DNA of 48,018 nt, taken from positions 1-48,018 of the forward strand of contig JACQJO010000011.1 in the NCBI GenBank assembly GCA_016205025.1, given 5' to 3'. Origin of the DNA: Elusimicrobiota bacterium (GTDB taxonomy: Bacteria > Elusimicrobiota > Elusimicrobia > JACQPE01). This document shows, in pieces, positions 16,394 through 25,098 of the stretch (its first letter is position 1; the number at the start of each line of letters is the position of its first letter). The position numbers and the translations under genes were made by a program. The notes below the pieces were generated by a model. The model worked only from the letters and a program-made list of their open reading frames with translations, made no database searches and was not told where the DNA came from.

Positions 16394-17700
16394 AGGTTAG
16401 GGTGGATAACAGCAGGAAGATCAAAGTCGGCAGTTTTGTTTTGGGCGCCGTCGTCCTTTTCGGCTTTGGAATCATCAAATTGGGCGATGTCAGTTTTCGC
16501 CGTACCTATAAGATTTATGTTTATTTCGATGACGTTTCAGGCATGGCGGCTAAATCTCCGGTCAAGCTGGCCGGCGTTGAAATAGGGAAAATTCGAAAGA
16601 TTACCCTGGAAGGAGGCAAGGCTCGCGCCGAGCTTCATATCAATAGGGGGGTGGTGATCTACAAAGACGCCATGGCGCGCGTGGCGTCAACCGGCATTAT
16701 CGGAACGAAATACCTGGATATCTCCAGCGGCAACCCTTCGGCCGGCCGCCTGGAAAACGGCGATGCTTTGTCGGGACTGTCCTCGTTCGGGCTTGAAGAA
16801 TCGATGGGCAGGGCCATGGAAAGCATTGAGGGATTGACGAAGTCGGTCAGGGGCCGCAATGACGAATTGGGCAAAAATTTAAACTCCATGGTCGCCAATT
16901 TGAATGCCTCGACGCTTTCGATCCGCGAGATATTAGATGATCGAAAACATGATATCTCGGCCGCCCTGCTTTCGCTTCGGCGTATTACGGCTAGCATGTC
17001 CGAAATTTTGGATAAAACCGACCGTATCCTGGCTAAGGTCGAACAGGGGGAGGGCGGCGTTGGGGCGCTCTTGGTGGATAAAAAGGTGGGCGAAGACGTC
17101 AAGGCGTCGGTGGCTCACGTTAAAGAAGCATCGGCGGGCGCGGCGGAGGTTTTTGGAAGGTTCACCAGGGTTAGAGCTTTTTGGGATTATCGTTATCGTT
17201 ATGATGATCCCGCCGAACAAGGGCGCAGCGATTTTAGTCTTAAACTTTCTCCCCGGCCGGGGAAGTATTATTTTATGGGAGCTTCCAACGTGGGCGACAA
17301 AAATGCTCCTCTTAAAGTTAAAGATTTCGAAAAAAAGAACACTCTTAACATCGGCTTGGGTCACGAGTTTTTTCCTTGGCTTGATCTTTACGCCGGCGTC
17401 ATTCGATCGGAAGGCGGCCTCGGCGCGCGCGTTAAACCCTTCTACGCTTTTCCTTTGGGAGACCGCTTGACGGTTGAAGCGGAGGCTTACGGCTTGGGGC
17501 GCGACACCACGTTTAATAACCGCCGCTTGGAGGGCGCGGTTTATAACGTCGGCTTAGCGGCTCAAATTTTTCCCTGGCTGAGAATCGTCGGCCGCCAGGA
17601 AGACATGGGCGACAGCGATCACTTCCACGGCGGATTCAACGTCGTTTTGGAGGATAAGGATTTGGCCTATATTCTTGGCTTGGTCAGTGTAACGAGGTAA
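16384..17700 (+). CDS. mlaD: MlaD-like MCE protein with C-terminal beta-barrel-like domain
   Basis: The protein has an N-terminal membrane anchor (about 15-33), one MCE/MlaD domain (about 40-115: VYFDDVSGMAAKSPVKLAGVEIGKI, ASTGIIGTKYLDI), and a helical stretch (about 125-255). The last 180 residues alternate hydrophobic and polar with many aromatics (PGKYYFMGASNVGD, LNIGLGHEFFPWLDLYAGV), like a small outer-membrane beta-barrel. Ordinary MlaD is about 150-180 residues, so at 438 this is a fusion. It starts inside the last codons of mlaF (10-base overlap). The barrel reading is inferred from the pattern only. Confidence 0.88.
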   Translation: MGVEVRVDNSRKIKVGSFVLGAVVLFGFGIIKLGDVSFRRTYKIYVYFDDVSGMAAKSPVKLAGVEIGKIRKITLEGGKARAELHINRGVVIYKDAMARVASTGIIGTKYLDISSGNPSAGRLENGDALSGLSSFGLEESMGRAMESIEGLTKSVRGRNDELGKNLNSMVANLNASTLSIREILDDRKHDISAALLSLRRITASMSEILDKTDRILAKVEQGEGGVGALLVDKKVGEDVKASVAHVKEASAGAAEVFGRFTRVRAFWDYRYRYDDPAEQGRSDFSLKLSPRPGKYYFMGASNVGDKNAPLKVKDFEKKNTLNIGLGHEFFPWLDLYAGVIRSEGGLGARVKPFYAFPLGDRLTVEAEAYGLGRDTTFNNRRLEGAVYNVGLAAQIFPWLRIVGRQEDMGDSDHFHGGFNVVLEDKDLAYILGLVSVTR

Positions 17701-17706
17701 CTACCC

Positions 17707-19143
17707 GTGCGTGGTAAAACAATCTTTAGTTGCAGCCATTGCGGACGCGAGTCCGCCCAATGGCTTGGCCAGTGTCCGGATTGCGCCTCTTGGAACAGTT
17801 TTACGCAAACTACACTGAACCCTCAAGAGATAAAAGAATCTAAAACGATCCAAAAGAAGCGCTCTGGAGCCGCGCTTAAAATCCAGCCGTTTTTAGACGA
17901 GGGCGGCCCTTCGTCCAGACCGTTGCGCCGGACCAGCGGATTCGATCAGCTCGATTGTTGTTTGGGGGGAGGATTTCTGGACGGCTCTCTTATTCTTTTG
18001 GGCGGAGCGCCGGGCGTGGGCAAATCGACTTTGATGGCCGAAATCGCGGGACGCTGGGCGGCCAAGGGATTAACCGTTCTTTATTCCAGCGGCGAAGAGG
18101 AGGTCGGCCAGGTGCGCGACCGGCTGTTGCGCCTGGGCATAGAAAAATCGTCTAAATTATTGCTGGGGGACGCCCTGACGCTGGAGGATTTGATTTGGAA
18201 AGTGGAAGAGATTCACCCGCAGCTTGTGGTGGTTGATTCCGTGCAGACCTTGACCGTTGAGGAGGCCGGATATCCGCAGGGAAGTCCCGCTTTGATACGG
18301 TCAGTCACAGCCAGACTTTTGTCGTTGGCCAAAAAGGAAAAAATCGTCATTGTTTTGCTGGGGCATATTACCAAAGAAGGGCATTTGGCCGGCCCCAAAC
18401 ACTTAGAGCACATGGTTGACGTTGTGGTGCAGATGGAAAAACCGCGAGCCGAAGAGTTTCGCTTTGTGCGGGTTTTAAAAAATCGTTTTGGGCCGTCCCA
18501 TGCGCTGGCCGTTTTTGAGATGAAACCTGATGGTTTCCGGCAAGTCAAAGACCCTTCGCAAAGTTTTATTTCGGAGCACTGGAAAGAACGCATTGCCAGC
18601 GAGCAGGGGCGTTTGGGCTTTGCCAGCGCCCTGGCCATGGATGCCGGTCAGCCTTTTTTGGTGCAGACCGAGGCTTTATTAGGCAAAAAAAGGATGGTCC
18701 CAGGGCGGCATTCGGCTATCGGTGTTGATCCGGGGCGCCTTAACATGCTTGTCGCTGTTTTAGAGCAAGCGTTGGGTTTGTCGCTTGAATTTAACGATAT
18801 CTATCTTTCTTTAATTGGCGGCGCCAGGGTTCGAGATCCCGGCATTGACTTGGCCTTAACAATGGCCTTGGGTTCCGTCATCGTGCAGGCCCCGGTGGCG
18901 ACCGACACCGCGTTTTTAGGAGAGGTTTCTCTTTCCGGAGACGTTCTGGTTCCCCGTGATTTGGACGCGCGGCTTAACCAAGCCAAGACTCTCGGTTTTC
19001 AGAAGATTTTATATCCCCAGAAGGGGTTTTGGAAAATTAAAGATTTTATCCGTATATTAAGTAGAGCGGAGCGGATTTCATTGGCTGCCAAAACGGTCAA
19101 TCCAGAACGCGTCGGCACGAGCGGCGGCGCGGTCTCCGCCTGA
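17707..19143 (+). CDS. radA: DNA repair protein RadA (Sms)
   Basis: RadA is a RecA-like ATPase that promotes branch migration in recombinational repair. It has an N-terminal C4 zinc finger (C9, C12, C23, C26), Walker A GGAPGVGKST at 99-108, the RadA-specific KNRFG motif, and a C-terminal Lon-protease-like domain with GVDPGRLNMLVAVLE and DIYLSLIGGARV. The 478-residue length is typical. The start is GTG. It is followed after 18 bases by the PIN-TRAM gene, as in many bacteria. Confidence 0.96.
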   Translation: MRGKTIFSCSHCGRESAQWLGQCPDCASWNSFTQTTLNPQEIKESKTIQKKRSGAALKIQPFLDEGGPSSRPLRRTSGFDQLDCCLGGGFLDGSLILLGGAPGVGKSTLMAEIAGRWAAKGLTVLYSSGEEEVGQVRDRLLRLGIEKSSKLLLGDALTLEDLIWKVEEIHPQLVVVDSVQTLTVEEAGYPQGSPALIRSVTARLLSLAKKEKIVIVLLGHITKEGHLAGPKHLEHMVDVVVQMEKPRAEEFRFVRVLKNRFGPSHALAVFEMKPDGFRQVKDPSQSFISEHWKERIASEQGRLGFASALAMDAGQPFLVQTEALLGKKRMVPGRHSAIGVDPGRLNMLVAVLEQALGLSLEFNDIYLSLIGGARVRDPGIDLALTMALGSVIVQAPVATDTAFLGEVSLSGDVLVPRDLDARLNQAKTLGFQKILYPQKGFWKIKDFIRILSRAERISLAAKTVNPERVGTSGGAVSA

Positions 19144-19161
19144 TACTCAAAGGAGGCTGGT

Positions 19162-20169
19162 ATGGTTCTTATCTGGACTTTTCGAGTTCTGGTTTTCGCG
19201 CTGGGGCCCGCCATCGGGTATTTCCAGGCGGGTTCGCAAGCAGGGTCGCATCTTCAAGGCGCTTTATTTGGGCTTTTAATCAGCGCCATCGTGCTGGCGA
19301 TCGAGCTTTCTTTGTCGCAGGTTCCTTTAGCGCAAATCGTTTTGGGACTGCTGGGGGCCGTCTTGGGGATCATCGCCGGAGGTTTGCTTGATTTTGTAGT
19401 GGATCAATTGGGACAAGCGGGCGTGCGGGAGTTTTGGTCGGACTTTTCGTTGCTGACGAAGATTCTGCTGGCCTATCTCGGGTTGGTTTTGGTCGTTAAG
19501 AAGTTTCCAGAACTAGACGCCGTGGATGATAAGATATTTTCGGCATGGTCCAAGAAAAGAGGGCAAAATACCCTGGTTCTTGACACCTCGGCTTTAATTG
19601 ACGGCAGAATTTGCGACGTGATTAAAACGAAATTTATTACCAGCGAGACTCTGATCGCGGCGCAGTTTATTTTAGAGGAGCTCCAGCATCTTTCCGATGA
19701 TCAAGACGGCCAAAGAAGGGCCCGGGGGCGCAGGGGTCTTGATATGTTGGCCAAGATTCAAGAGGACGGCTTGGTGCCCGTGCGCATCCTTGAGACCGAT
19801 TATCCGGATGTTAAAGAAACGGATCAGAAGCTGATACGATTGGCCAAGGATCTTAAGGCTCGGCTGGTGACGACCGATTATAATCTCTACAAGGTTTCCA
19901 ACATCCAGGGCGTCGAGGTTCTAAATATGAATGATTTGGCGCAAGCGTTAAAACCGGTGGTTCTTCCCGGTGAAACATTTCATGTTTACTTAATCAAAGA
20001 GGGAAAAGAACGCGATCAGGGAGTTGGGTATTTAGACGATGGAACCATGGTGGTGGTTGAGGGCGCCAAGAATTTGATCGGCAAGCGCGTCGAGGTTCAC
20101 GTGAGTTCCATCCTTCAAACATCAGCCGGCAAGATGGTTTTCAGCCGTCCCAAGAATCATCACCAATGA
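19162..20169 (+). CDS. Membrane-anchored PIN/TRAM domain protein (YacL-like)
   Basis: The N-terminal 115 residues hold about four membrane segments. A PIN nuclease domain follows, with VLDTSALIDGRICD and conserved acidic residues in DQDGQRRARGRRGLDML, ETDQKLIRLA and TTDYNLYK. A C-terminal TRAM domain follows that (ERDQGVGYLDDGTMVVVEGA). Relatives, called YacL in Bacillus, are inferred to be RNases of unknown substrate and lie between radA and ispD, as here. The ATG has AAAGGAGG upstream. Its stop overlaps the ispD start by four bases. Confidence 0.93.
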   Translation: MVLIWTFRVLVFALGPAIGYFQAGSQAGSHLQGALFGLLISAIVLAIELSLSQVPLAQIVLGLLGAVLGIIAGGLLDFVVDQLGQAGVREFWSDFSLLTKILLAYLGLVLVVKKFPELDAVDDKIFSAWSKKRGQNTLVLDTSALIDGRICDVIKTKFITSETLIAAQFILEELQHLSDDQDGQRRARGRRGLDMLAKIQEDGLVPVRILETDYPDVKETDQKLIRLAKDLKARLVTTDYNLYKVSNIQGVEVLNMNDLAQALKPVVLPGETFHVYLIKEGKERDQGVGYLDDGTMVVVEGAKNLIGKRVEVHVSSILQTSAGKMVFSRPKNHHQ

Positions 20170-20870
20170 AGGTTGTTTTTGCTCTTCTTGCCGCCGGATC
20201 CGGCCGGCGTTTTGGAGCGTATAAGCCGGCCGTGTGTTTAAATGGCCGTCCCTTGATTTATTGGAGCTTGAAAGCCATTCAGGAACAAAAGAAATGGATT
20301 GACCGCGTCGTCCTGGCGTTGCCGCCATCCTGGACCTGGAGCAGGCTTCGGGCGATACGGTCCGTGCCGGAAGATTTCCCCTGGGAACCCGTGGTTGTTT
20401 CCGGTGGAATGACGCGGTTCGAGTCTTTAAAAAATTGCCTCAAGGCCTTGCGCACCGCGGCTCTGCAGGATGGCGCGCCGGATTATCTGTTTGTGCACGA
20501 CGCAGCCCGGCCGCTTTGGCCGTCGTCGTGGATTCGGGCGATGCTGAAATTGCTGGAGTCCGATCCCAAGGCCAGCGGGGTCGTTCCCTTGGCCGACGTC
20601 AGGGAAACCATCAAAATGGTTAACGGGTCAATCCAAACACTTAAAGAGCGCGACCAGCTTAAGGTTTCCCAGACGCCGCAGTTGGTTCGTTGGGATGATT
20701 TCGAGGACGCGTTGTCTAAATTTTCCGATCAGAAGAATTTTTTAGACGAGGTTCAAATTTTGGAATTAGCCGGCCGGCGCATTTTGCCTTATCCGGGAAG
20801 CCCCTTTAATCTTAAGGTGACGTTTCCAGAAGATTTGGAAATGTTGAGGGGATTAGCCGGGAAGATGTGA
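20166..20870 (+). CDS. ispD: 2-C-methyl-D-erythritol 4-phosphate cytidylyltransferase
   Basis: IspD attaches CMP to methylerythritol phosphate in the non-mevalonate isoprenoid pathway. The nucleotide-binding motif LLAAGSGRRFG, the VHDAARPLW motif, SGVVPLADVRETIK and TPQLVRWDDF are present; length 234. It overlaps the PIN-TRAM gene by four bases and is followed at once by ispF, so the two pathway enzymes are co-expressed. Confidence 0.95.
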   Translation: MKVVFALLAAGSGRRFGAYKPAVCLNGRPLIYWSLKAIQEQKKWIDRVVLALPPSWTWSRLRAIRSVPEDFPWEPVVVSGGMTRFESLKNCLKALRTAALQDGAPDYLFVHDAARPLWPSSWIRAMLKLLESDPKASGVVPLADVRETIKMVNGSIQTLKERDQLKVSQTPQLVRWDDFEDALSKFSDQKNFLDEVQILELAGRRILPYPGSPFNLKVTFPEDLEMLRGLAGKM

Positions 20871-20887
20871 GCGGAGCGAGGCGTAGC

Positions 20888-21391
20888 ATGCAAATTGGTT
20901 CGGGATTTGATTTGCATCGAATACGCCCCACCCGCCGGGGTTTTCTTTTGGCGGCCGGCGTTAAAATTCCAGCGCCCTACCGAGTCTTGGCCCATTCCGA
21001 CGGCGATTTCATTTTTCATGCCGTCAGCGATGCCTTGGCCAGTTCTCTGGGCACCAACGACATAGGCCATTTTTTTCCTCCAGGAAAACCCGAAACAAAG
21101 GCCATGAATTCCGCGGTGATTTTAAAACACTACCTACGGGCTTTAATCGGGCAAGGGGCGCAGATTTTAAGCGTTTCGGTGGTTGTGGCGGCCCAAAAGC
21201 CAAAGCTGGCCGCCCATTGCCCCAGGATTCGTTCGGCGCTATCCGAGGCATTGGCTATTCCTTTGCATCGCGTTGGCTTAACCATGAAAACTTTTGAGGC
21301 CGTTAAACCTTTAGCCTCGAACTGCGTGGCCTGTTGGGCCACCTGCCTCGTTGAGGAAGGGCGGCCAAGAATGCGAAGGCGGCAAAAGTGA
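20888..21391 (+). CDS. ispF: 2-C-methyl-D-erythritol 2,4-cyclodiphosphate synthase
   Basis: IspF forms the cyclic diphosphate in the MEP isoprenoid pathway. The zinc site is in SGFDLHRI (Asp and His) and the later His; HSDGDFIFHAVSDAL and NDIGHFFPP are conserved. The final motif is diverged (MKTFEAVKPL where most have a Thr-Thr-Glu-Gly-Leu-Gly-like stretch), and the C terminus is a basic tail. ATG 20888 is chosen because homologues begin at this MQIG-like position and GCGAGG lies seven bases upstream; a GTG at 20867 overlapping ispD is an alternative. Confidence 0.92.
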   Translation: MQIGSGFDLHRIRPTRRGFLLAAGVKIPAPYRVLAHSDGDFIFHAVSDALASSLGTNDIGHFFPPGKPETKAMNSAVILKHYLRALIGQGAQILSVSVVVAAQKPKLAAHCPRIRSALSEALAIPLHRVGLTMKTFEAVKPLASNCVACWATCLVEEGRPRMRRRQK

Positions 21392-22797
21392 CAAGAGAAG
21401 GGACAGCAATTTTTTTAACCAATACGCTTTCCGGCAAGTTGGAGAAGTTCAATCCCATTCGTTCCGGCAAGGTGGGGCTTTATGTCTGTGGTTTGACCCC
21501 CTATGATTTAACTCATTTGGGCCATGCCCGCGTTTATGTGACCTTTGATATTGTCCGGCGAACTTTTGAAGCGGCATCTTATGAAGTCTGCCACGTCCAA
21601 AACTTTACCGATATTGACGACAAAATTATTGATCGGGCCAAGGCCAGAAACACCCCGCCCCTGGACCTGGCGACTTTTTACATTGAGGAGTACTTTAGGT
21701 CCATTGACGCCTTGGGGGTTTTAAGAGCGCATCAGTATCCTCGTGTAACCCAGCATATTCCGGAAGTTATAGAGATCATTAGAAAATTGATCGAAGGAAA
21801 ATTCGCCTACATGGCGGCCAACGGAGACGTTTATTATTCGGTTTCCAGGTTCGGCGGTTACGGCAAGCTCTCCAAGAGAAAAACGCAGGAACTGGTGGCC
21901 GGCGTCCGCGTAGAAGTTTCTTCTCACAAAAAAGAGCCGCTTGATTTTGCGTTATGGAAATCGGCATCCGGCGAGTCCGCCGGGTGGGATTCCCCTTGGG
22001 GCCGGGGCCGGCCGGGCTGGCACATTGAATGTTCCGCGATGAGCACGAAATATCTAGGACAGCCTTTTGATATCCACGGAGGTGGCCAGGATTTGATATT
22101 TCCGCACCATGAAAATGAGATCGCGCAAAGTGAATCCGCGGCCGGCAAACCCTTCGCCAATTTTTTTATGCACAATGGATTTGTTACGGTCAACAAAGAA
22201 AAGATGTCGAAGTCTCTGGGGAATTTTTTTACGTTGAAAGACATCTACGCCAAATTTGACCCCGCCGCCGTTCGCTACTATTTGCTAACCGAGCATTATC
22301 GCAGCCCGCTTGATTTTTCCGACCAGGCTTTGTTTCAAGCGAAGACCGCCCTGGCGCGATTAATAGAGGCGGTTGACCTCGTTGCGTTCTATCTTAAAAT
22401 TCAAAACGAGGAACCCTTGAAACCCGCGGCAGGAGATTTATCCGATAAAATTTTTGAATCTTTAACCCAGGATTTTCATACGCCCAAGGCGCTGGCTTAT
22501 CTGCAACAGTGGGCAGGAGACGTGTTTGAATCTTTCAAAACAAAAGCGTTGGATGGCCGGCGCAGCCGGCGTGAGCTTGGAGATTTTCTTTGGGCTGGCC
22601 GGCAGCTCTTGGGCCTTGATTTTGGCCGGGAGACATCCGCCTGGCCCGCCGGGGTCCAAGAGCTGCTGCATCAAAGAGAGGAATTAAGAAAGAAAAAAGA
22701 GTTTGTTCAAGCGGACGCAGTTCGTCAAAAAATAACCCAGCAGTTCGGATTGATTCTGGAAGACACGCCCTACGGCTCCAGGCTCAAGAAAGCATGA
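21388..22797 (+). CDS. cysS: Cysteinyl-tRNA synthetase
   Basis: This class I synthetase charges tRNA-Cys. The HIGH motif is THLGHARVY (about 42-50) and the KMSKS motif EKMSKSLGNFF (about 270-280). Zinc ligands include C34 (YVCGLTPYD), the Cys in WHIECSAMS and the His/Glu in FPHHENEIAQSE. Length is 469 residues. The start is GTG, overlapping the ispF stop by four bases; the downstream rlmB overlaps by four bases as well. Confidence 0.97.
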   Translation: MTREGTAIFLTNTLSGKLEKFNPIRSGKVGLYVCGLTPYDLTHLGHARVYVTFDIVRRTFEAASYEVCHVQNFTDIDDKIIDRAKARNTPPLDLATFYIEEYFRSIDALGVLRAHQYPRVTQHIPEVIEIIRKLIEGKFAYMAANGDVYYSVSRFGGYGKLSKRKTQELVAGVRVEVSSHKKEPLDFALWKSASGESAGWDSPWGRGRPGWHIECSAMSTKYLGQPFDIHGGGQDLIFPHHENEIAQSESAAGKPFANFFMHNGFVTVNKEKMSKSLGNFFTLKDIYAKFDPAAVRYYLLTEHYRSPLDFSDQALFQAKTALARLIEAVDLVAFYLKIQNEEPLKPAAGDLSDKIFESLTQDFHTPKALAYLQQWAGDVFESFKTKALDGRRSRRELGDFLWAGRQLLGLDFGRETSAWPAGVQELLHQREELRKKKEFVQADAVRQKITQQFGLILEDTPYGSRLKKA

Positions 22798-23549
22798 TTT
22801 TCCCCATTTGCGGCAAGCACGCTGTTTTTGAGGCGCTGGCAGCTGATCGGCCCTACCGTTTTGAACGCATCCTTATGGCGCAGTCGAAGGGACCAGCCGA
22901 TGACCAAGAAAGCCGCATCATGGAGATGGCGAGGCGTAAAAAAATTCAAATCCAGAAAACGGATTTCGAATATCTTGATCGTTGGGCGCCGGCGGCCAGC
23001 CAGCATCAGGGCGTTGTTTTGCTGCTATCCGAGCCCCCCCTTCCCTTAAGCTACCAGGGCTTGATTCATGAGACCAAAGAGAGCCAAGATTTGGTTTTAT
23101 TGGCCTTAGACCAGGTTCAGGATCATCAAAATATAGGGGCGTTAACCAGAACGGCTATTTGTTTCGGCGCCGCCGTGATCATGGCCCCAGAAGATCGCAG
23201 CGCACCCTTGATTCATCCTTCCGTCTGGCGTGTGGCGCAGGGGGCGGCGGAGCACGTTCGTTTTGCCGGTGTGCCTAATTTGGCCCGGGCGCTGGACGAT
23301 TTGAAAGATAACGATTGCTGGATCGTGGGCGCGGTGGCCGAGGGAGGGCAGGATCCCCGGGTTTTGGATTGGCCCAAAAAGGTGTGCTTAGTTTTGGGCG
23401 GCGAGGAAAAAGGACTGCGCCGCTTAACCGAAGAAAAGTGCGATTTCAAAGTGACTTTGCCGCACAGCCGTCCCGGAGGGTTGGACTCTCTTAATGTCAG
23501 CTACGCGGCTTCTATTTTACTGTGGGAAATTTATCGAAGGCGGCTATAG
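22794..23549 (+). CDS. rlmB: TrmH-family 2'-O-ribose RNA methyltransferase (RlmB-like)
   Basis: This SPOUT-class enzyme probably methylates 23S rRNA or tRNA riboses. The N-terminal substrate-binding domain ends in ASQHQGVVLL. The knotted catalytic domain has DQVQDHQNIGALTRTA, LVLGGEEKGLRRL and GGLDSLNVSYAASILLWE. The gene follows cysS, a frequent pair. Its stop codon lies inside the tRNA-Arg gene (overlap 10 bases), so 5' maturation of the tRNA by RNase P would remove the end of this coding sequence. Confidence 0.93.
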   Translation: MIFPICGKHAVFEALAADRPYRFERILMAQSKGPADDQESRIMEMARRKKIQIQKTDFEYLDRWAPAASQHQGVVLLLSEPPLPLSYQGLIHETKESQDLVLLALDQVQDHQNIGALTRTAICFGAAVIMAPEDRSAPLIHPSVWRVAQGAAEHVRFAGVPNLARALDDLKDNDCWIVGAVAEGGQDPRVLDWPKKVCLVLGGEEKGLRRLTEEKCDFKVTLPHSRPGGLDSLNVSYAASILLWEIYRRRL

Positions 23550-23611
23550 CTCAATGGATAGAGTGTCGCTCTCCGAAGGCGAAGATGGCGGTTCAATTCC
23601 ACCTAGCCGCA
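23540..23611 (+). tRNA. tRNA-Arg (anticodon CCG)
   Basis: A cloverleaf can be drawn: acceptor stem GCGGCTA/TAGCCGC, D arm GCTC/GAGT, anticodon stem TCGCT/GGCGA with loop CTCCGAA (anticodon CCG at 23573-23575), T loop TTCAATT. One C-A mismatch is present in the T stem (GGCGG against CCACC). CCA is not encoded. The first ten bases are also the last codons and stop of rlmB. Confidence 0.92.
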
Positions 23612-23647
23612 GACTTTGATCGCCATAGTTTTATTTAATGGCTTGCC

Positions 23648-23965
23648 ATGAGGGGGATTGTTTGCTTGATCACGGTACCGGCTAAAAAGAATTGGGCGCG
23701 CAAATTGGCCGGTCAATTGGTCGGCTTGCGGCTTGCGGCTTGCGTCAATATAATAGACGGCATCGAGAGCGTTTTTTCTTGGCGCAATAAAGTCCAAACG
23801 GAAAAAGAAGATATGCTGATTATTAAAACCGACCGGCGCCTTTTTAACAGGCTTAAGGCCGCTGTCAAGAAAGTTCATCCTTATGAAGTTCCTGAAATTA
23901 TCGCCCTTGACATCACAAGGGCGGATCATCCTTATCTTGCCTGGATTGCCAAATTGGTCAATTGA
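23648..23965 (+). CDS. cutA: CutA1-like divalent ion tolerance protein
   Basis: This 105-residue protein has the CutA1 fold signature: ITVPAKKNWARKLAGQLVGLRLAACVNI, the central ESVFSWRNKVQTEKE, and VHPYEVPEIIAL. CutA1 proteins are trimeric and linked to metal tolerance, though their molecular role is not settled. It overlaps the next gene by four bases if that gene uses its TTG start. Confidence 0.93.
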   Translation: MRGIVCLITVPAKKNWARKLAGQLVGLRLAACVNIIDGIESVFSWRNKVQTEKEDMLIIKTDRRLFNRLKAAVKKVHPYEVPEIIALDITRADHPYLAWIAKLVN

Positions 23966-25098
23966 GTTTAAAAAAAGGTCAATCTAAAGGCATGCTGGTT
24001 GAAAAGAAAAAACTCCAGCTTCTGGTTTCGTTTCACCGGCGTTCATTGTTGACGCACAGCGTCGGCGAGATGCTGGATCTTTTATCCAAAGAGGTCCGTC
24101 AGATTCTGGATGCCGAGCGGGTCACGGTGTTTTTGCTTGACGCGCGCAAGGAAGAGCTGTTCGCTAAATCAGCCACCGGCTTAAATCCCCGAACCGTGGC
24201 CAGCTTGAGATTTGAGGTGACCCAGGGCATCGCCGGTTATGTGGCGCGCACGGGCCGCAGTCTTAATGTTAAGGATGCTTACCGAGACCGCCGTTTTGAC
24301 CCCAGATTCGACGAACTTCATGGATTTCGAACGGGTTCGGTTTTGGCGGTGCCGCTGAAAAATTCCCAGGGAGAGATCATCGGGGTGCTGGAGGTCTTCA
24401 ATAAAGCCAGGGAGACCCAGTTTACGTCCGAAGACCAAGGGCTTTTAGAACTGATCGCCGGGCAAATTTCGGGAACGTTCGAGATCTCGCAGCTTTTAGA
24501 GCAGTTAAGACGTTCCAATCTGGAAGCCATTTATATTCTGGCCCAGGCGGCTGAATACCGCGACCAGGAAGATACGGCCCACCATTTAAAAAGAATCAGC
24601 GATTATTCAACCATCTTGGCCCGAGTAATGGGATTTTCCGCCGAGCGCGTGGAGATGGTTCGATTTGCCAGCCCTCTGCACGATATCGGCAAAATCGCGA
24701 TTCGAGATTCTATCTTGAGAAAGCCGGGCCGGTATACTCCCGAAGAGCATGATGAAATGAAGAAACACACGATCTTTGGCTACGAAATTTTAAAGGACGC
24801 CCAGTCGCCTCTTCTGCAGTTGGCCCGGGAAGTCGCCTTGACGCATCATGAGCGTTTTGATGGAACCGGATATCCAAGGAAGTTGAAGGGCGATGAGATT
24901 CCGATCGAGTCCCGCATTGTGGCCTTGGCGGACGTTTTTGACGCTCTTTCAACCGAAAGGGTTTACAAGCCGCCGTGGCCGTTTGAGCGCGTGGCGGAAC
25001 ACGTTGTGGGAGAATCGGGCAAACATTTCGATCCCCAAGTCGTGGAAGTTTTCCGTCAATCCTTAAGCCAGATCGAGGCGGTTCTTAAGAGCGCTTAA
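23962..25098 (+). CDS. GAF plus HD-GYP cyclic-di-GMP phosphodiesterase
   Basis: An N-terminal GAF sensor domain (about 35-180, with AERVTVFLLDARKEELFAKSA and GIAGYVARTG) is followed by an HD-GYP domain (about 190-375). Its metal and signature motifs are visible: SPLHDIGKIAI, LTHHERFDGTGYP, and DVFDALSTERVYK. HD-GYP enzymes hydrolyse cyclic di-GMP; the GAF ligand is unknown. TTG 23962 would couple it to cutA; ATG 23992 is an alternative. Its 3' end overlaps the convergent OMP gene by four bases. Confidence 0.92.
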   Translation: MSLKKGQSKGMLVEKKKLQLLVSFHRRSLLTHSVGEMLDLLSKEVRQILDAERVTVFLLDARKEELFAKSATGLNPRTVASLRFEVTQGIAGYVARTGRSLNVKDAYRDRRFDPRFDELHGFRTGSVLAVPLKNSQGEIIGVLEVFNKARETQFTSEDQGLLELIAGQISGTFEISQLLEQLRRSNLEAIYILAQAAEYRDQEDTAHHLKRISDYSTILARVMGFSAERVEMVRFASPLHDIGKIAIRDSILRKPGRYTPEEHDEMKKHTIFGYEILKDAQSPLLQLAREVALTHHERFDGTGYPRKLKGDEIPIESRIVALADVFDALSTERVYKPPWPFERVAEHVVGESGKHFDPQVVEVFRQSLSQIEAVLKSA

